From JAVKSL01 sp039583695 (GTDB lineage: Bacteria; Actinomycetota; Acidimicrobiia; Acidimicrobiales; JAJPHD01), in assembly GCA_039583695.1 (NCBI GenBank), contig JAVKSL010000011.1, forward strand, positions 1-55,285: DNA of 55,285 nt, given 5' to 3'. Position 1 is the first letter of the stretch, and the number at the start of each line of letters is the position of its first letter. Positions 8,085-15,518 of the stretch are shown here, piece after piece. Under the pieces are notes generated by a model, which was not told where the DNA came from, made no database searches, and saw only the letters and a program-made list of their open reading frames with translations. The position numbers were made by a program, and so were the translations under genes.

Positions 8085-8618
8085 GGCCGTCGTAGCTCAG
8101 GCCCGTCCAGCTGCCGGTCATGTTGATCCCATGCGGGTGCAGGACGAAGAACATGGTGCCCTTGGACCGGGTGGCATCGTCGTCCGCGATGTATGTGCCC
8201 ATGAGGATCTGGTTGTCGGACAGCTGCAGCTCAGCGCGCCACAGGTAGCCCCCCTCGACCGCCTCGACACCCCTGGTGATGGCGTGGAGCTGGATGGTCA
8301 GATCCCGCTGGCGGAGCTCAACCTCCTGAACCCGGACGAACTCCTCTCCGTCCTTGAAGGTCTGCCACGCCGCCCACCACCGCCCGCCCACCACCGCCCG
8401 CTCAGGTCCACCCGCTGCTGTGCGGGCAGGCCGGCCAGGGCACTGATCGAGATGTGAAGCGCGTCGGCGATGGCCAGCGCCACGCTCAGGACCGGTTGCT
8501 GCTCGCCGGCCTCGTAGCGCCTGATCTGACGCTTGTCGACACCGACGGCGGCCGCCAGCTCGACCTGGGACAACCCCAGCTCGGCGCGCCTCTGACGGAT
8601 GACCTGACCGAGTTCCAT
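8085..8618 (-). pseudogene. XRE-family regulator, frameshifted by a 14-bp duplication
   Basis: The N-terminal part from ATG 8618 is a classic XRE helix-turn-helix: IRQRRAELGLSQVELAAAVG then VDKRQIRRYEAGEQQP. An actinobacterial C-terminal ligand-type domain should follow. The frame runs into Gly/Arg junk at about residue 75, while the expected continuation (WWAAWQTFKDGEEFV, later KGTMFFVLHPHGINMTGSW) is in another frame. Removing one copy of a perfect 14-base duplication at 8372-8399 restores DLSGRWWAAWQTFKDG exactly. The end of the domain (GLSYDG) runs straight into the CutA remnant. A GGAGAG Shine-Dalgarno precedes the ATG. It is either a pseudogene, a slippage-switchable gene, or an assembly artefact. 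Confidence 0.75.
8372..8399. repeat. 14-bp perfect tandem duplication (frameshifting)
   Basis: Two head-to-tail copies of GCCCACCACCGCCC (plus strand) lie inside the XRE regulator gene. Fourteen is not a multiple of three, so the second copy throws the reading frame. One copy gives an uninterrupted regulator. Confidence 0.9.
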
Positions 8619-8648
8619 GCTCTCTCCATGTAGCGGACGGATGAGTCC

Positions 8649-9056
8649 TTGACAGGGACACTATGGTCCTCTACCGTGAGGCACGTCGTCTGGCGCCCGG
8701 CGCTGGTGGCCGTCGGGATCATCGCCCCCGGCGTCGGCGCCGCACCGGCTGGCGTCACGACGCCCCGCCCCGCCGGCGTCGTCATGGGCCCACCCGTTGC
8801 CGACGGCACTGGCGTCGGGGGCGGCAACGGCATGCACGCGCTGAGGCACTTGGCCGCCTCGGTCCTGCTCGACGCGGGCGAGTCGATAAAGGCGCTCAGT
8901 GAGTACCTGGGCCACGCGGACCCAGGCTTCACGCTTCGCACCTACACCCACCTCATGCCAGCCAGCGCGGCCCGCTCACGGGGGGCCATCGACCATCTCT
9001 TTTCAATCGAAGAGACCGAGTCGGACGGCCCCACCACGGCCCGGAGGACCTCATGA
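8649..9056 (+). pseudogene. Tyrosine recombinase (integrase), C-terminal fragment
   Basis: The plus-strand frame carries the last third of a phage/ICE-type tyrosine recombinase: VVWRPAL, then GMHALRHLAASVLLDAGESI, KALSEYLGHADPGFTLRTYT and HLMP. These hold the HxLRH box, the GH motif and the nucleophilic Tyr context. The N-terminal DNA-binding domain and the first catalytic Arg are absent, and the sequence between WRPAL and GMHALRH is a Gly/Pro/Val-rich filler. No proper start is evident. It lies between the decayed regulator and glnA and is the only trace of mobile-element machinery near the defence-like cluster. I infer that it is the remnant of the element that brought, or inserted into, this site. 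Confidence 0.75.
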
Positions 9057-9089
9057 CCCGCATAGTCGCAGGTCACAGGCCTGCAAAGA

Positions 9090-10514
9090 TCAGATGTCGT
9101 AGTAGAGCATGAACTCCCAGGGGTGCGGGCGCAGGCGGACCTCGTCGATCTCGTGCAGGCGCTTGTAGCCCACCCAGGTGTCGATCAGGTCGTCGGTGAA
9201 CACCCCGCCCACCTTCAAGAAGTCCTGGTCTGCCTCCAGCGCACTGAGCGCATCCTCCAGCGAGCCGGGCACCTGAGGCACGTTGGCCAGCTCCTCGGGG
9301 GGCAGATCGTACAGGTCCTTGTCCACAGGCGCGGGGGGCTCGATCCGGCGCTGCACCCCGTCCAGGCCGGCCATCAGCATGGCGGAGAACGCCAGGTACG
9401 GGTTGCATGAGGGGTCAGGGCAGCGGAACTCAACCCGCTTGGCGCGCGGGCTCTTAGAGTAGAGGGGTATCCGGCACGCTGCGGAGCGGTTGCGCTGGGA
9501 GTAGACCAGGTTCACCGGTGCTTCGTACCCGGGCACCAGGCGCTTGTAGGAGTTGGTAGTGGGCGCGGCGAACGCCAGAATTGCCGGGGCGTGGGTGAGC
9601 AGGCCCCCGATGTACCACCGTCCCAGATCCGAGACCCCTGCATATCCGGTCTCGTCGTAGAAAAGCGGCTCACCACCGCGCCACAGGGACTGGTGGCAGT
9701 GCATCCCCGAGCCGTTGTCCTGGAACAGGGGCTTGGGCATGAACGTGGCCGTGCGCCCGGCCTGGCGCGCAACGCTTTTGACCACGTACTTGTACAGCAT
9801 GAGCTTGTCCGCCATCACGAGCAAGGTGTCGAAGCGCATGTCGATCTCCGCTTGTCCCGCAGTAGCCACCTCGTGGTGCTGCACCTCGATCTCGATCCCC
9901 AGGCGCTCCATCGTGAGGATCATCTCCGAGCGCAGGTCTTGGAAGTGGTCGGTGGGCGGGACCGGGAAGTAGCCCTCCTTGTGCCGGGGCTTGTAGCCGA
10001 GGTTGGGACCCTCCGCCTTGTCGGAGTTCCACTGGCCTTCCACCGAGTCCACCGAGTAGCTCGCCGAGTGGCTGTCCTGGCCGTAGCGCACATCGTCGAA
10101 GATGAAGAACTCCGCCTCCGGCCCGAAGTAGGCCGTGTCGGCGATCCCCGTCGTGGCCAGGTAGTCCTCCGCCTTGCGGGCCACGTAGCGCGGGTCCCGG
10201 GAGTATGGCTCACCGGTGACCGGGTCGTGAACGAAGCAGTTCAGGTTCATCGTGGGGTGGTCCCGGAACGGGTCCAGCACGACGGTGTTGGGGTCAGGCA
10301 GCAGGATCATGTCCGACTCCTGGATCTCCTGGAACCCCCGGATCGAGGAGCCGTCGAAGCCGAACCCCTCCTCGAACACATCCTCGGTCAGCTGATGGGT
10401 GGGCACGGAAAAGTGCTGGGTGAGGCCAGGAAGGTCACAAAACCGCAGGTCCACGATCTCGACACCTTCGTCCTTGGCGAGGCGCAGCACCTCGGCCGGC
10501 GTACGTTGCTGCAC
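9090..10514 (-). CDS. glnA: Glutamine synthetase, type I (adenylylated form)
   Basis: Class I glutamine synthetase, the cytosolic dodecamer that makes glutamine from glutamate, ammonia and ATP. Family signatures include FGFDGSSIRGFQEIQESDM, the ATP-binding KPLFQDNGSGMHCHQSLW, and the glutamate-binding NRSAACRIP. Tyr402 in KDLYDLPPEE matches the adenylylation site of GSI-beta enzymes. I place the start at GTG 10514, eight bases after GGAGG, giving 474 residues, the normal length. An upstream ATG at 10580 would add 22 residues with no family counterpart. It is divergent from a second glnA paralogue across a ~160-base region that likely holds both promoters. Confidence 0.96.
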   Translation of the reverse strand: MQQRTPAEVLRLAKDEGVEIVDLRFCDLPGLTQHFSVPTHQLTEDVFEEGFGFDGSSIRGFQEIQESDMILLPDPNTVVLDPFRDHPTMNLNCFVHDPVTGEPYSRDPRYVARKAEDYLATTGIADTAYFGPEAEFFIFDDVRYGQDSHSASYSVDSVEGQWNSDKAEGPNLGYKPRHKEGYFPVPPTDHFQDLRSEMILTMERLGIEIEVQHHEVATAGQAEIDMRFDTLLVMADKLMLYKYVVKSVARQAGRTATFMPKPLFQDNGSGMHCHQSLWRGGEPLFYDETGYAGVSDLGRWYIGGLLTHAPAILAFAAPTTNSYKRLVPGYEAPVNLVYSQRNRSAACRIPLYSKSPRAKRVEFRCPDPSCNPYLAFSAMLMAGLDGVQRRIEPPAPVDKDLYDLPPEELANVPQVPGSLEDALSALEADQDFLKVGGVFTDDLIDTWVGYKRLHEIDEVRLRPHPWEFMLYYDI

Positions 10515-10619
10515 TTTGGGTTCCTCCGCTTGTTCAGGTGGGCCGAATAATGAGCCAGCGATGGTGCCACGGGCCGCCAAGAGACTGGCCCAACACAGTT
10601 TCGGGGCTGTTGCGCCTCC

Positions 10620-10636
10620 GTGAACAGCGTGTGAAC
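10620..10636. promoter_or_regulatory. GTGAAC direct repeat with 11-bp period (PHO-box/GlnR-like site)
   Basis: GTGAAC-AGCGT-GTGAAC lies 40 bases before the second glnA start. Read on the other strand it is GTTCAC-ACGCT-GTTCAC, close to the 11-base-period GTTCAC direct repeats bound by PhoP/RegX3-type regulators. It also has the spacing of GlnR a/b half-sites. Two repeats only, so this is a candidate. Confidence 0.4.
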
Positions 10637-10675
10637 CGGGCCGACGGCGGGCCGCGATGTGCGAGACTAGCCCAC

Positions 10676-12010
10676 ATGCAGACTCAACAGGACTACGTGC
10701 TCCGCACCGTCGAGGAACGGGGCGTGCGCTTCGTCCAGCTCTGGTTCACCGACGTGCTCGGTGTGCCCAAGGCAGTCAGCGTCACGCCAGCCGAGATGCA
10801 GAACGCCCTGGAGGAGGGGATGACCTTCGACGGCTCGGCCATCGACGGCTTCTCGCGGGTCCACGAGTCTGACGTGTTGGCCCGGCCCGACCCCAAGACC
10901 TTCCAGCTCCTGCCCTGGCGGAGCGACGATACACCGGTTGCCCGGGTGTTCTGTGACGTGTTGAACCTGGACGGATCGCCGTTCGAAGGCTGCCCCCGTC
11001 ACGTCCTGCGCCGGTCGTTGGATCGGGCCTCAGAGCGAGGCTTCTCCTTCTTTGCCGCCCCGGAGATGGAGTTCTTCTACTTCGCAGACGCGGATCCCAA
11101 GAGGGCGCCGAGGCCGATAGACACCGGTTCCTATTTCGAGCTGACGGTGGCGGACCTGGCCAGTGACCTGCGCAAGCGCACCGTGCTCACGCTGGAGGAC
11201 ATGGGCATCCCAGTCGAGTACGCCCAGCACGAGGATGCTCCCTCCCAGCACGAGATCGACCTGCGCTACACCGACGCCCTCACAATGGCCGACACCGCCA
11301 TGACCGTACGCCTAGTCGTCAAGGAGATAGCCCAGGAGCGGGGCGTGTACGCCACCTTCATGCCCAAGCCACTGTCGGGAGTGCAGGGATCTGGGATGCA
11401 CACGCATTTCTCGTTGTTCGAGGGGGATACCAATGCGTTCTACGACCCGGGCGATCCCTACGGGTTGTCCAAGGTGGCCAAGGCATTCATCGCCGGCCTC
11501 TTGCGCCACGCCCCGGAGATCACCGCGGTCACCAACCAGTGGGTGAACTCCTACAAGCGCCTGGTTCGCGGATACGAGGCGCCCGTCCATGTGTCCTGGG
11601 CGCGCAACAATCGTTCGGCGTTGGTGCGGGTTCCTCCGACCAAGAAGGGCCGTCCCGAGTCCACCCGCATCGAGTACCGCGCACCCGATGCAGCGTGCAA
11701 CCCGTACCTGGCGTTCGCCGTGGTCCTGGCAGCAGGGATCAAGGGCATCGAGGAGGGCTACGCGCTACCTGCCGAGGCCGCTGCGAACCTTTGGTCGATG
11801 ACCCCGGAGGAGCTGGCTGCCGAAGGGATCGCAGACCTGCCAGGCAGCCTTCACGAGGCGATCACTTGCATGGAGCGCTCCGAGCTGGTCGCCGAGACGC
11901 TGGGGGAGCACGTTTTCGAGTGGTTCATCCGCAACAAGCGTGACGAGTGGAACGACTACAAGACCCACGTGAGCCAGTTCGAGCTGGACCACTACCTACC
12001 GCAGCTCTAG
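10676..12010 (+). CDS. glnA2: Glutamine synthetase paralogue (GSI, non-adenylylated type)
   Basis: A 444-residue class I glutamine synthetase family protein. It keeps the glycine-rich MTFDGSAIDGFSRVHESD, the ATP-site KPLSGVQGSGMHTHFSLF and a substrate segment WARNNRSALVRVP. It lacks the NLYDL-type adenylylation loop, as in the GSI-alpha/GlnA2 group. The start is taken at ATG 10676 (MQTQQDYVLRTVEERGV), because the upstream in-frame extension is Arg-rich and unlike the family. It is followed 13 bases later by the GlnR-like regulator and is probably co-transcribed with it. True GS activity versus gamma-glutamylpolyamine synthetase activity cannot be decided from sequence. Confidence 0.9.
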   Translation: MQTQQDYVLRTVEERGVRFVQLWFTDVLGVPKAVSVTPAEMQNALEEGMTFDGSAIDGFSRVHESDVLARPDPKTFQLLPWRSDDTPVARVFCDVLNLDGSPFEGCPRHVLRRSLDRASERGFSFFAAPEMEFFYFADADPKRAPRPIDTGSYFELTVADLASDLRKRTVLTLEDMGIPVEYAQHEDAPSQHEIDLRYTDALTMADTAMTVRLVVKEIAQERGVYATFMPKPLSGVQGSGMHTHFSLFEGDTNAFYDPGDPYGLSKVAKAFIAGLLRHAPEITAVTNQWVNSYKRLVRGYEAPVHVSWARNNRSALVRVPPTKKGRPESTRIEYRAPDAACNPYLAFAVVLAAGIKGIEEGYALPAEAAANLWSMTPEELAAEGIADLPGSLHEAITCMERSELVAETLGEHVFEWFIRNKRDEWNDYKTHVSQFELDHYLPQL

Positions 12011-12023
12011 CGGGCGGTCAGCT

Positions 12024-12740
12024 ATGGAACCCCTGTTGGTCTACCCCGACCCGGCGCCCCCCGTCCTGGCTCAGGCCCTCGATCTGGGCGGCTGGTCATG
12101 GAAGGCGGTCACCAGCCCGGAGCGGGCGGTGTCTGACGAGCCTGACGACGGATGGGCTGGGGCAGTGGTATGCGCGGAGGCCTGCGCGGAGATCCCCGGC
12201 GGGACGGATCGGTCCTGGTCGGGACCCGACGGGGCGTTCGCCCTGTGCCGGAGCCTGCGCAAGCGAGACCTGCCCCTGGCCCCCCTGCTCATCTTGATAA
12301 CCCTGGACCAGATCCCCGCGCTGGAGCTGCGCGAGGACCTCTTCGACGACCTCTGCCTGGTGCCGTTGCGCCCCGCGGAGCTGGAGGCGCGACTCAAGCA
12401 CCTGTTCTGGCGAACCGGGCGAGGCACCCGGCCAGAGCTGGTCGAGCACGGCCCCTTGGTGCTCAACCTCGAGACATACCAGGCAGCCCTCGACGGGCGG
12501 CCCCTCGACCTCACTTATATGGAGTACGAGCTGTTGAGATTCTTGGCCACGCACCCGGGAAAGGTCTTTACCCGCGAGACCTTGTTGAGCCGGGTTTGGG
12601 GATACGAGTACTATGGCGGGGCTCGCACCGTCGACGTGCACATCCGGCGCCTGCGGGCCAAGCTGGGCGAGGAGCACGCTGGACTGATCCACACCGTTCG
12701 TTCGGTGGGGTATCGCCTGGGCCAGGTCCGCTGGCCGTGA
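12024..12740 (+). CDS. glnR: GlnR-like OmpR-family nitrogen regulator
   Basis: A 238-residue protein with a degenerate receiver domain (residues ~1-125) and a C-terminal winged helix: LTYMEYELLRFLATHPGKVF, TRETLLSRVWGYEYYGGART, VDVHIRRLRAKLGEEH, HTVRSVGYRLG. The winged helix closely matches GlnR of actinobacteria. The receiver has no obvious phosphorylatable Asp at the end of beta-3 (AGAVVCAEACAE), consistent with GlnR working without a kinase. There is no kinase gene beside it. Its position directly after the glutamine synthetase paralogue supports a nitrogen role. It converges on lsr2; the gap between them carries a weak 7-base inverted repeat (12747-12753 with 12783-12789) that might terminate both. 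Confidence 0.85.
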   Translation: MEPLLVYPDPAPPVLAQALDLGGWSWKAVTSPERAVSDEPDDGWAGAVVCAEACAEIPGGTDRSWSGPDGAFALCRSLRKRDLPLAPLLILITLDQIPALELREDLFDDLCLVPLRPAELEARLKHLFWRTGRGTRPELVEHGPLVLNLETYQAALDGRPLDLTYMEYELLRFLATHPGKVFTRETLLSRVWGYEYYGGARTVDVHIRRLRAKLGEEHAGLIHTVRSVGYRLGQVRWP

Positions 12741-12789
12741 ACAGCGGGGCAGCGACCCTGTAACGTAGCCTGGCGTCGGTGGGCTGCCC

Positions 12790-13218
12790 TCAGCTGTGAG
12801 CTGCGGCGTACGCCTCAGAGATCTGGCCGGAGATACGCCCCCGATCGCTCACTGTCATACCTTGCGCCCGGGCCCATTCGCGGACCAAGCGCATGTCATC
12901 CCTGCGGGCCGAGGCCGTCCGACGGGCTGGGGCGGGAGTGGAGCTCGCCGAACGACCGGTTGGAGCTGATGGTGTAGCCGGGGCAGCGCTTGCGGCATTT
13001 GCAGTGCTTGCGGCACGCTGGGTCCGCCGGCGGGGCCGTGGCCCATCAACCTTACGAGCCTTCTCCACAAAAGGTCGCAACGAGCCGTTGAGCTCTTTGT
13101 GGTGTCGGGAGCAGAGCTCTATCTCGTATTCACGACCGTCCAAGCCGAACTTGACGGTCTCCTCAGCCTGAGTGTCGTCGCCATCGACGTCACACGTCAG
13201 CACTATCTTATGCGCCAT
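12790..13218 (-). CDS. lsr2: Lsr2-like nucleoid-associated protein
   Basis: H-NS-like xenogeneic silencer of actinobacteria, 142 residues. The N-terminal dimerisation part (KIVLTCDVDGDDTQAEETVK then FGLDGREYEIELC) is followed by a long Ala/Pro/Arg linker. The C-terminal AT-groove binding domain is RDDMRLVREWARAQGMTVSD then RGRISGQISEAYAAAH, with the RGR hook. I start at ATG 13218, eight bases after AAGGAGG, rather than the upstream ATG at 13245. An inverted repeat lies just upstream in the leader. Lsr2 normally represses AT-rich foreign DNA, which fits a region with accessory clusters on both sides. Confidence 0.93.
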   Translation of the reverse strand: MAHKIVLTCDVDGDDTQAEETVKFGLDGREYEIELCSRHHKELNGSLRPFVEKARKVDGPRPRRRTQRAASTANAASAAPATPSAPTGRSASSTPAPARRTASARRDDMRLVREWARAQGMTVSDRGRISGQISEAYAAAHS

Positions 13219-13236
13219 TGCTGGAGCCTCCTTGTC

Positions 13237-13256
13237 GACGTGCATGCTAGCACGTC
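13237..13256 (-). promoter_or_regulatory. Inverted repeat in lsr2 leader
   Basis: Perfect 7-base arms GACGTGC/GCACGTC with a six-base spacer end a few bases before the lsr2 Shine-Dalgarno. It could be an operator dyad or an mRNA stem next to the ribosome site. Function is inferred only from position. Confidence 0.4.
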
Positions 13257-13270
13257 TTGTTCGTTGTCAA

Positions 13271-13342
13271 GCGCATCACTGTTGTTGGGCGCATCACTGT
13301 TGTTGGGCGCATCACTGTTGTTGGGCGCATCACTGTTGTTGT
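13271..13342. repeat. 18-bp tandem repeat, 4 copies, intergenic
   Basis: Four head-to-tail copies of GCGCATCACTGTTGTTGG, the last ending in T rather than G. They fill most of the gap between the divergent lsr2 and carboxylesterase genes, where promoters are expected. The unit is AT-richer than the surroundings. Confidence 0.95.
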
Positions 13343-13362
13343 GGGGAGGCTAGACCTAAGTC

Positions 13363-15078
13363 ATGTCGCGAACGACCATCGTCGAGACAACGAGCGGTAG
13401 GGTTCGCGGACGGGTAAGTGGCTCGAACCTGACGTTCAAGGGAATCCCCTATGCTCGAGACCCCGTTGGGCTATTGCGCTTTGCTCCACCGCAACCGCCT
13501 GTGCCTTGGTCGGAAACGCTGGATGCGCTGGATTTTGGTCCCGTCGCGCCCCAGCCGGTGGCGCCCTTGGAGGTGCTGCTGGGTGGGGGGAACGCGCCCC
13601 AGAGCGAATCCAGGTGCCTGACGCTCAATGTGTGGACACCGGGCCTGGATGACGCCCGGCGTCCGGTGATGGTGTGGGTTCATGGGGGAGCGTTCTTGAC
13701 CGGGTCGGGGTCGGCTCCCTGGTATGACGGATCGTCGCTTGCCGGGGCGGGCGATGTCGTGGTCGTCACATTCAACTACCGTCTTGGCGCGCTTGGATAC
13801 ATATATCTGGGTGGTCCAGACGTGTCGTGCAACTTTGGACTGTTGGACCAGCTGGCAGTGCTCGAGTGGGTTCGTGAGAACGCGCCAGCTTTCGGGGGGG
13901 ACCCTGAGATGATCACTGTGTTCGGGCAGTCCGCCGGCGCCATGAGCATTGGCGCGATGTTCGGTACGACCGTGTTGCCTGGTCTTGTGCGGCGAGCCAT
14001 CTTACAGAGTGGGGCCTGCTCGCACACCTTGTCGCCCCAATTGGCGGCTAGCAATTCAGCGGCCCTTCTGGATCGCCTGGGCTTGGCGCCTGGCGTACCG
14101 GACCTTCTCGAATCGTTGCGCGCCCTGCCTACTGCTGCGTTCTTGGACGCCCAGGCCGCGCAGTTGCCGGTGCAAGTGGACGGTATGTCCTTCCTGCCCG
14201 TCGTGGACGGAGCAACGCTGTCCCGTGAACCGCTTCACGCGGTGAGGGAGGGCTCGGTCTCAGGCTTGGATATCCTAGTTGGGACCAATGCCGACGAGGC
14301 GCGCATCTTCACCCTCAGCGATCCCGCGCTCAGTGCGCTTAGCGAAGATGGATTGCTGGCGCTCTCTTCCGAGATATGGGGCGATCTCGATGAGGCACGC
14401 CGAGCCATCGACATCTACCGGCGAGCTCGTCCCGATGGGCTGGCCCGGGATGTCTGGGCGGCGATAACCACAGACAAGACATTTCGGATCCCGGCGGTTC
14501 GGCTTGCTGAGGCCCAGGCGAGAGCAAGGGTGTCCGCGGGGCCGGGTACCGGGGCGCCGGGGCCGGGTGCCTGGGGCTTCGACTCGCACGACACTGCTCG
14601 GGCGGCTACATTTGCTTACCTGTTCAAGTGGAAAGCCTCCGTGTTTGATGGCGTCTTTGGCGCCTGTCACAGTCTCGAGATTCCCTTCGTGTTCGACAAC
14701 CTCGACCAGCCGGGTATGAGCATGCTGACCAGCAAGGCTGGCCCGGCAGGTCCCAGGCTGTCCCGGAGTCAGCTGGCCGGTGGGGCGGATGGGTGGGGCG
14801 GTCCAGCCTCGCATTTGCAGGACGAGCTGACCGGCCTGGCAGCCAGGATGCGGGGCGCCTGGGTGGCTTTTGCGCGCACGGGTCGGCCGGTGGTGGACGG
14901 ATGTGACCCATGGCCACCGTACTTGGTGGCGCCGAGCCTTGTGGCGCTGGCGCCGGGTCCGAGCCAGTCTGGCACCAGCGACGTGCCGTACAGGGCAACC
15001 ATGTCCTTGGACATCACCTGCTCGGTGGTCGTAGACCCCGATGCCGAGGAGCGGCGATTGTGGGAGGCGGTTGTGTGA
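13363..15078 (+). CDS. Type B carboxylesterase (alpha/beta hydrolase)
   Basis: A 571-residue carboxylesterase/lipase family protein. The N-terminal GIPYARDPVGLLRFAPPQ and the later SRCLTLNVWTP are family signatures. The oxyanion region is VWVHGGAFLTGSG and the nucleophile elbow is FGQSAGAMS with Ser190. Likely partners are the Glu in GTNADEARIF and the His in GACHSLEIPFVFDN. No signal peptide is visible, so it is probably cytosolic. A GGGGAGG lies a little far (about 12 bases) before the ATG. The stop overlaps the start of a receiver-domain gene by four bases, so the two are probably translated together. The substrate cannot be told from sequence. Confidence 0.92.
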   Translation: MSRTTIVETTSGRVRGRVSGSNLTFKGIPYARDPVGLLRFAPPQPPVPWSETLDALDFGPVAPQPVAPLEVLLGGGNAPQSESRCLTLNVWTPGLDDARRPVMVWVHGGAFLTGSGSAPWYDGSSLAGAGDVVVVTFNYRLGALGYIYLGGPDVSCNFGLLDQLAVLEWVRENAPAFGGDPEMITVFGQSAGAMSIGAMFGTTVLPGLVRRAILQSGACSHTLSPQLAASNSAALLDRLGLAPGVPDLLESLRALPTAAFLDAQAAQLPVQVDGMSFLPVVDGATLSREPLHAVREGSVSGLDILVGTNADEARIFTLSDPALSALSEDGLLALSSEIWGDLDEARRAIDIYRRARPDGLARDVWAAITTDKTFRIPAVRLAEAQARARVSAGPGTGAPGPGAWGFDSHDTARAATFAYLFKWKASVFDGVFGACHSLEIPFVFDNLDQPGMSMLTSKAGPAGPRLSRSQLAGGADGWGGPASHLQDELTGLAARMRGAWVAFARTGRPVVDGCDPWPPYLVAPSLVALAPGPSQSGTSDVPYRATMSLDITCSVVVDPDAEERRLWEAVV

Positions 15079-15458
15079 GTGATCCGATCCGGGTGCTGAT
15101 CGTCGACGACGACGAGAGGGTCCGGCGGATTATCGCGATCATGCTCAGCCTGGAGGATGACTACGAGGTGGTTGGCGAGGCAGCCGACGGCGTTGAGGCG
15201 GTGTCTGCGGCTGGGGTCCTACATCCGGACGTGGTCCTGCTCGACCTGGAGATGCCGGGTATGGACGGGATTCTGGCGATCCCCGAGATTCGTCGGCAGG
15301 CGCCCGACACCAAGATTGCGGTCCTTTCGGCATTCCCTGACCCCTACACGCTCACAGATGCTCTCGTCAGGGGCGCCGACACCTATCTGGACAAGGCCAC
15401 AAACCTGGCTGAGCTCCCGATTCTTTTGCGGAGCCTGGTCGAGCACCGTTCGACCTGA
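15075..15458 (+). CDS. Receiver-only response regulator
   Basis: A 127-residue CheY-like receiver: VLIVDDDERVRR (acidic pocket), DVVLLDLEMPGMDG with the phospho-acceptor Asp57, VLSAFPDP (Ser at the Thr/Ser switch) and YLDKATN with the conserved Lys. No output domain follows. GTG 15075 is preceded by GGGAGG and overlaps the carboxylesterase stop as GTGA. The sequence resembles NarL-type receivers that have lost the helix-turn-helix. No kinase lies beside it; the nearest are SenX3 at 22.7 kb and the HisKA_2 kinase at 52.6 kb. Whether it regulates the esterase or the adjacent secretion genes is unknown. Confidence 0.88.
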   Translation: MSDPIRVLIVDDDERVRRIIAIMLSLEDDYEVVGEAADGVEAVSAAGVLHPDVVLLDLEMPGMDGILAIPEIRRQAPDTKIAVLSAFPDPYTLTDALVRGADTYLDKATNLAELPILLRSLVEHRST

Positions 15459-15518
15459 GCTCGATGCTTTGGCGGACCGGTTTCCATTCTGGGAAGGATG
15501 ATCGTTGCTATAGGCGCG

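Noticed and set aside
9591..10550. Long open frame antisense to glnA (319 codons)
   Set aside because: Codon shadow of a strongly conserved gene; no motif, no ribosome site, and typical of GC-rich antisense frames.
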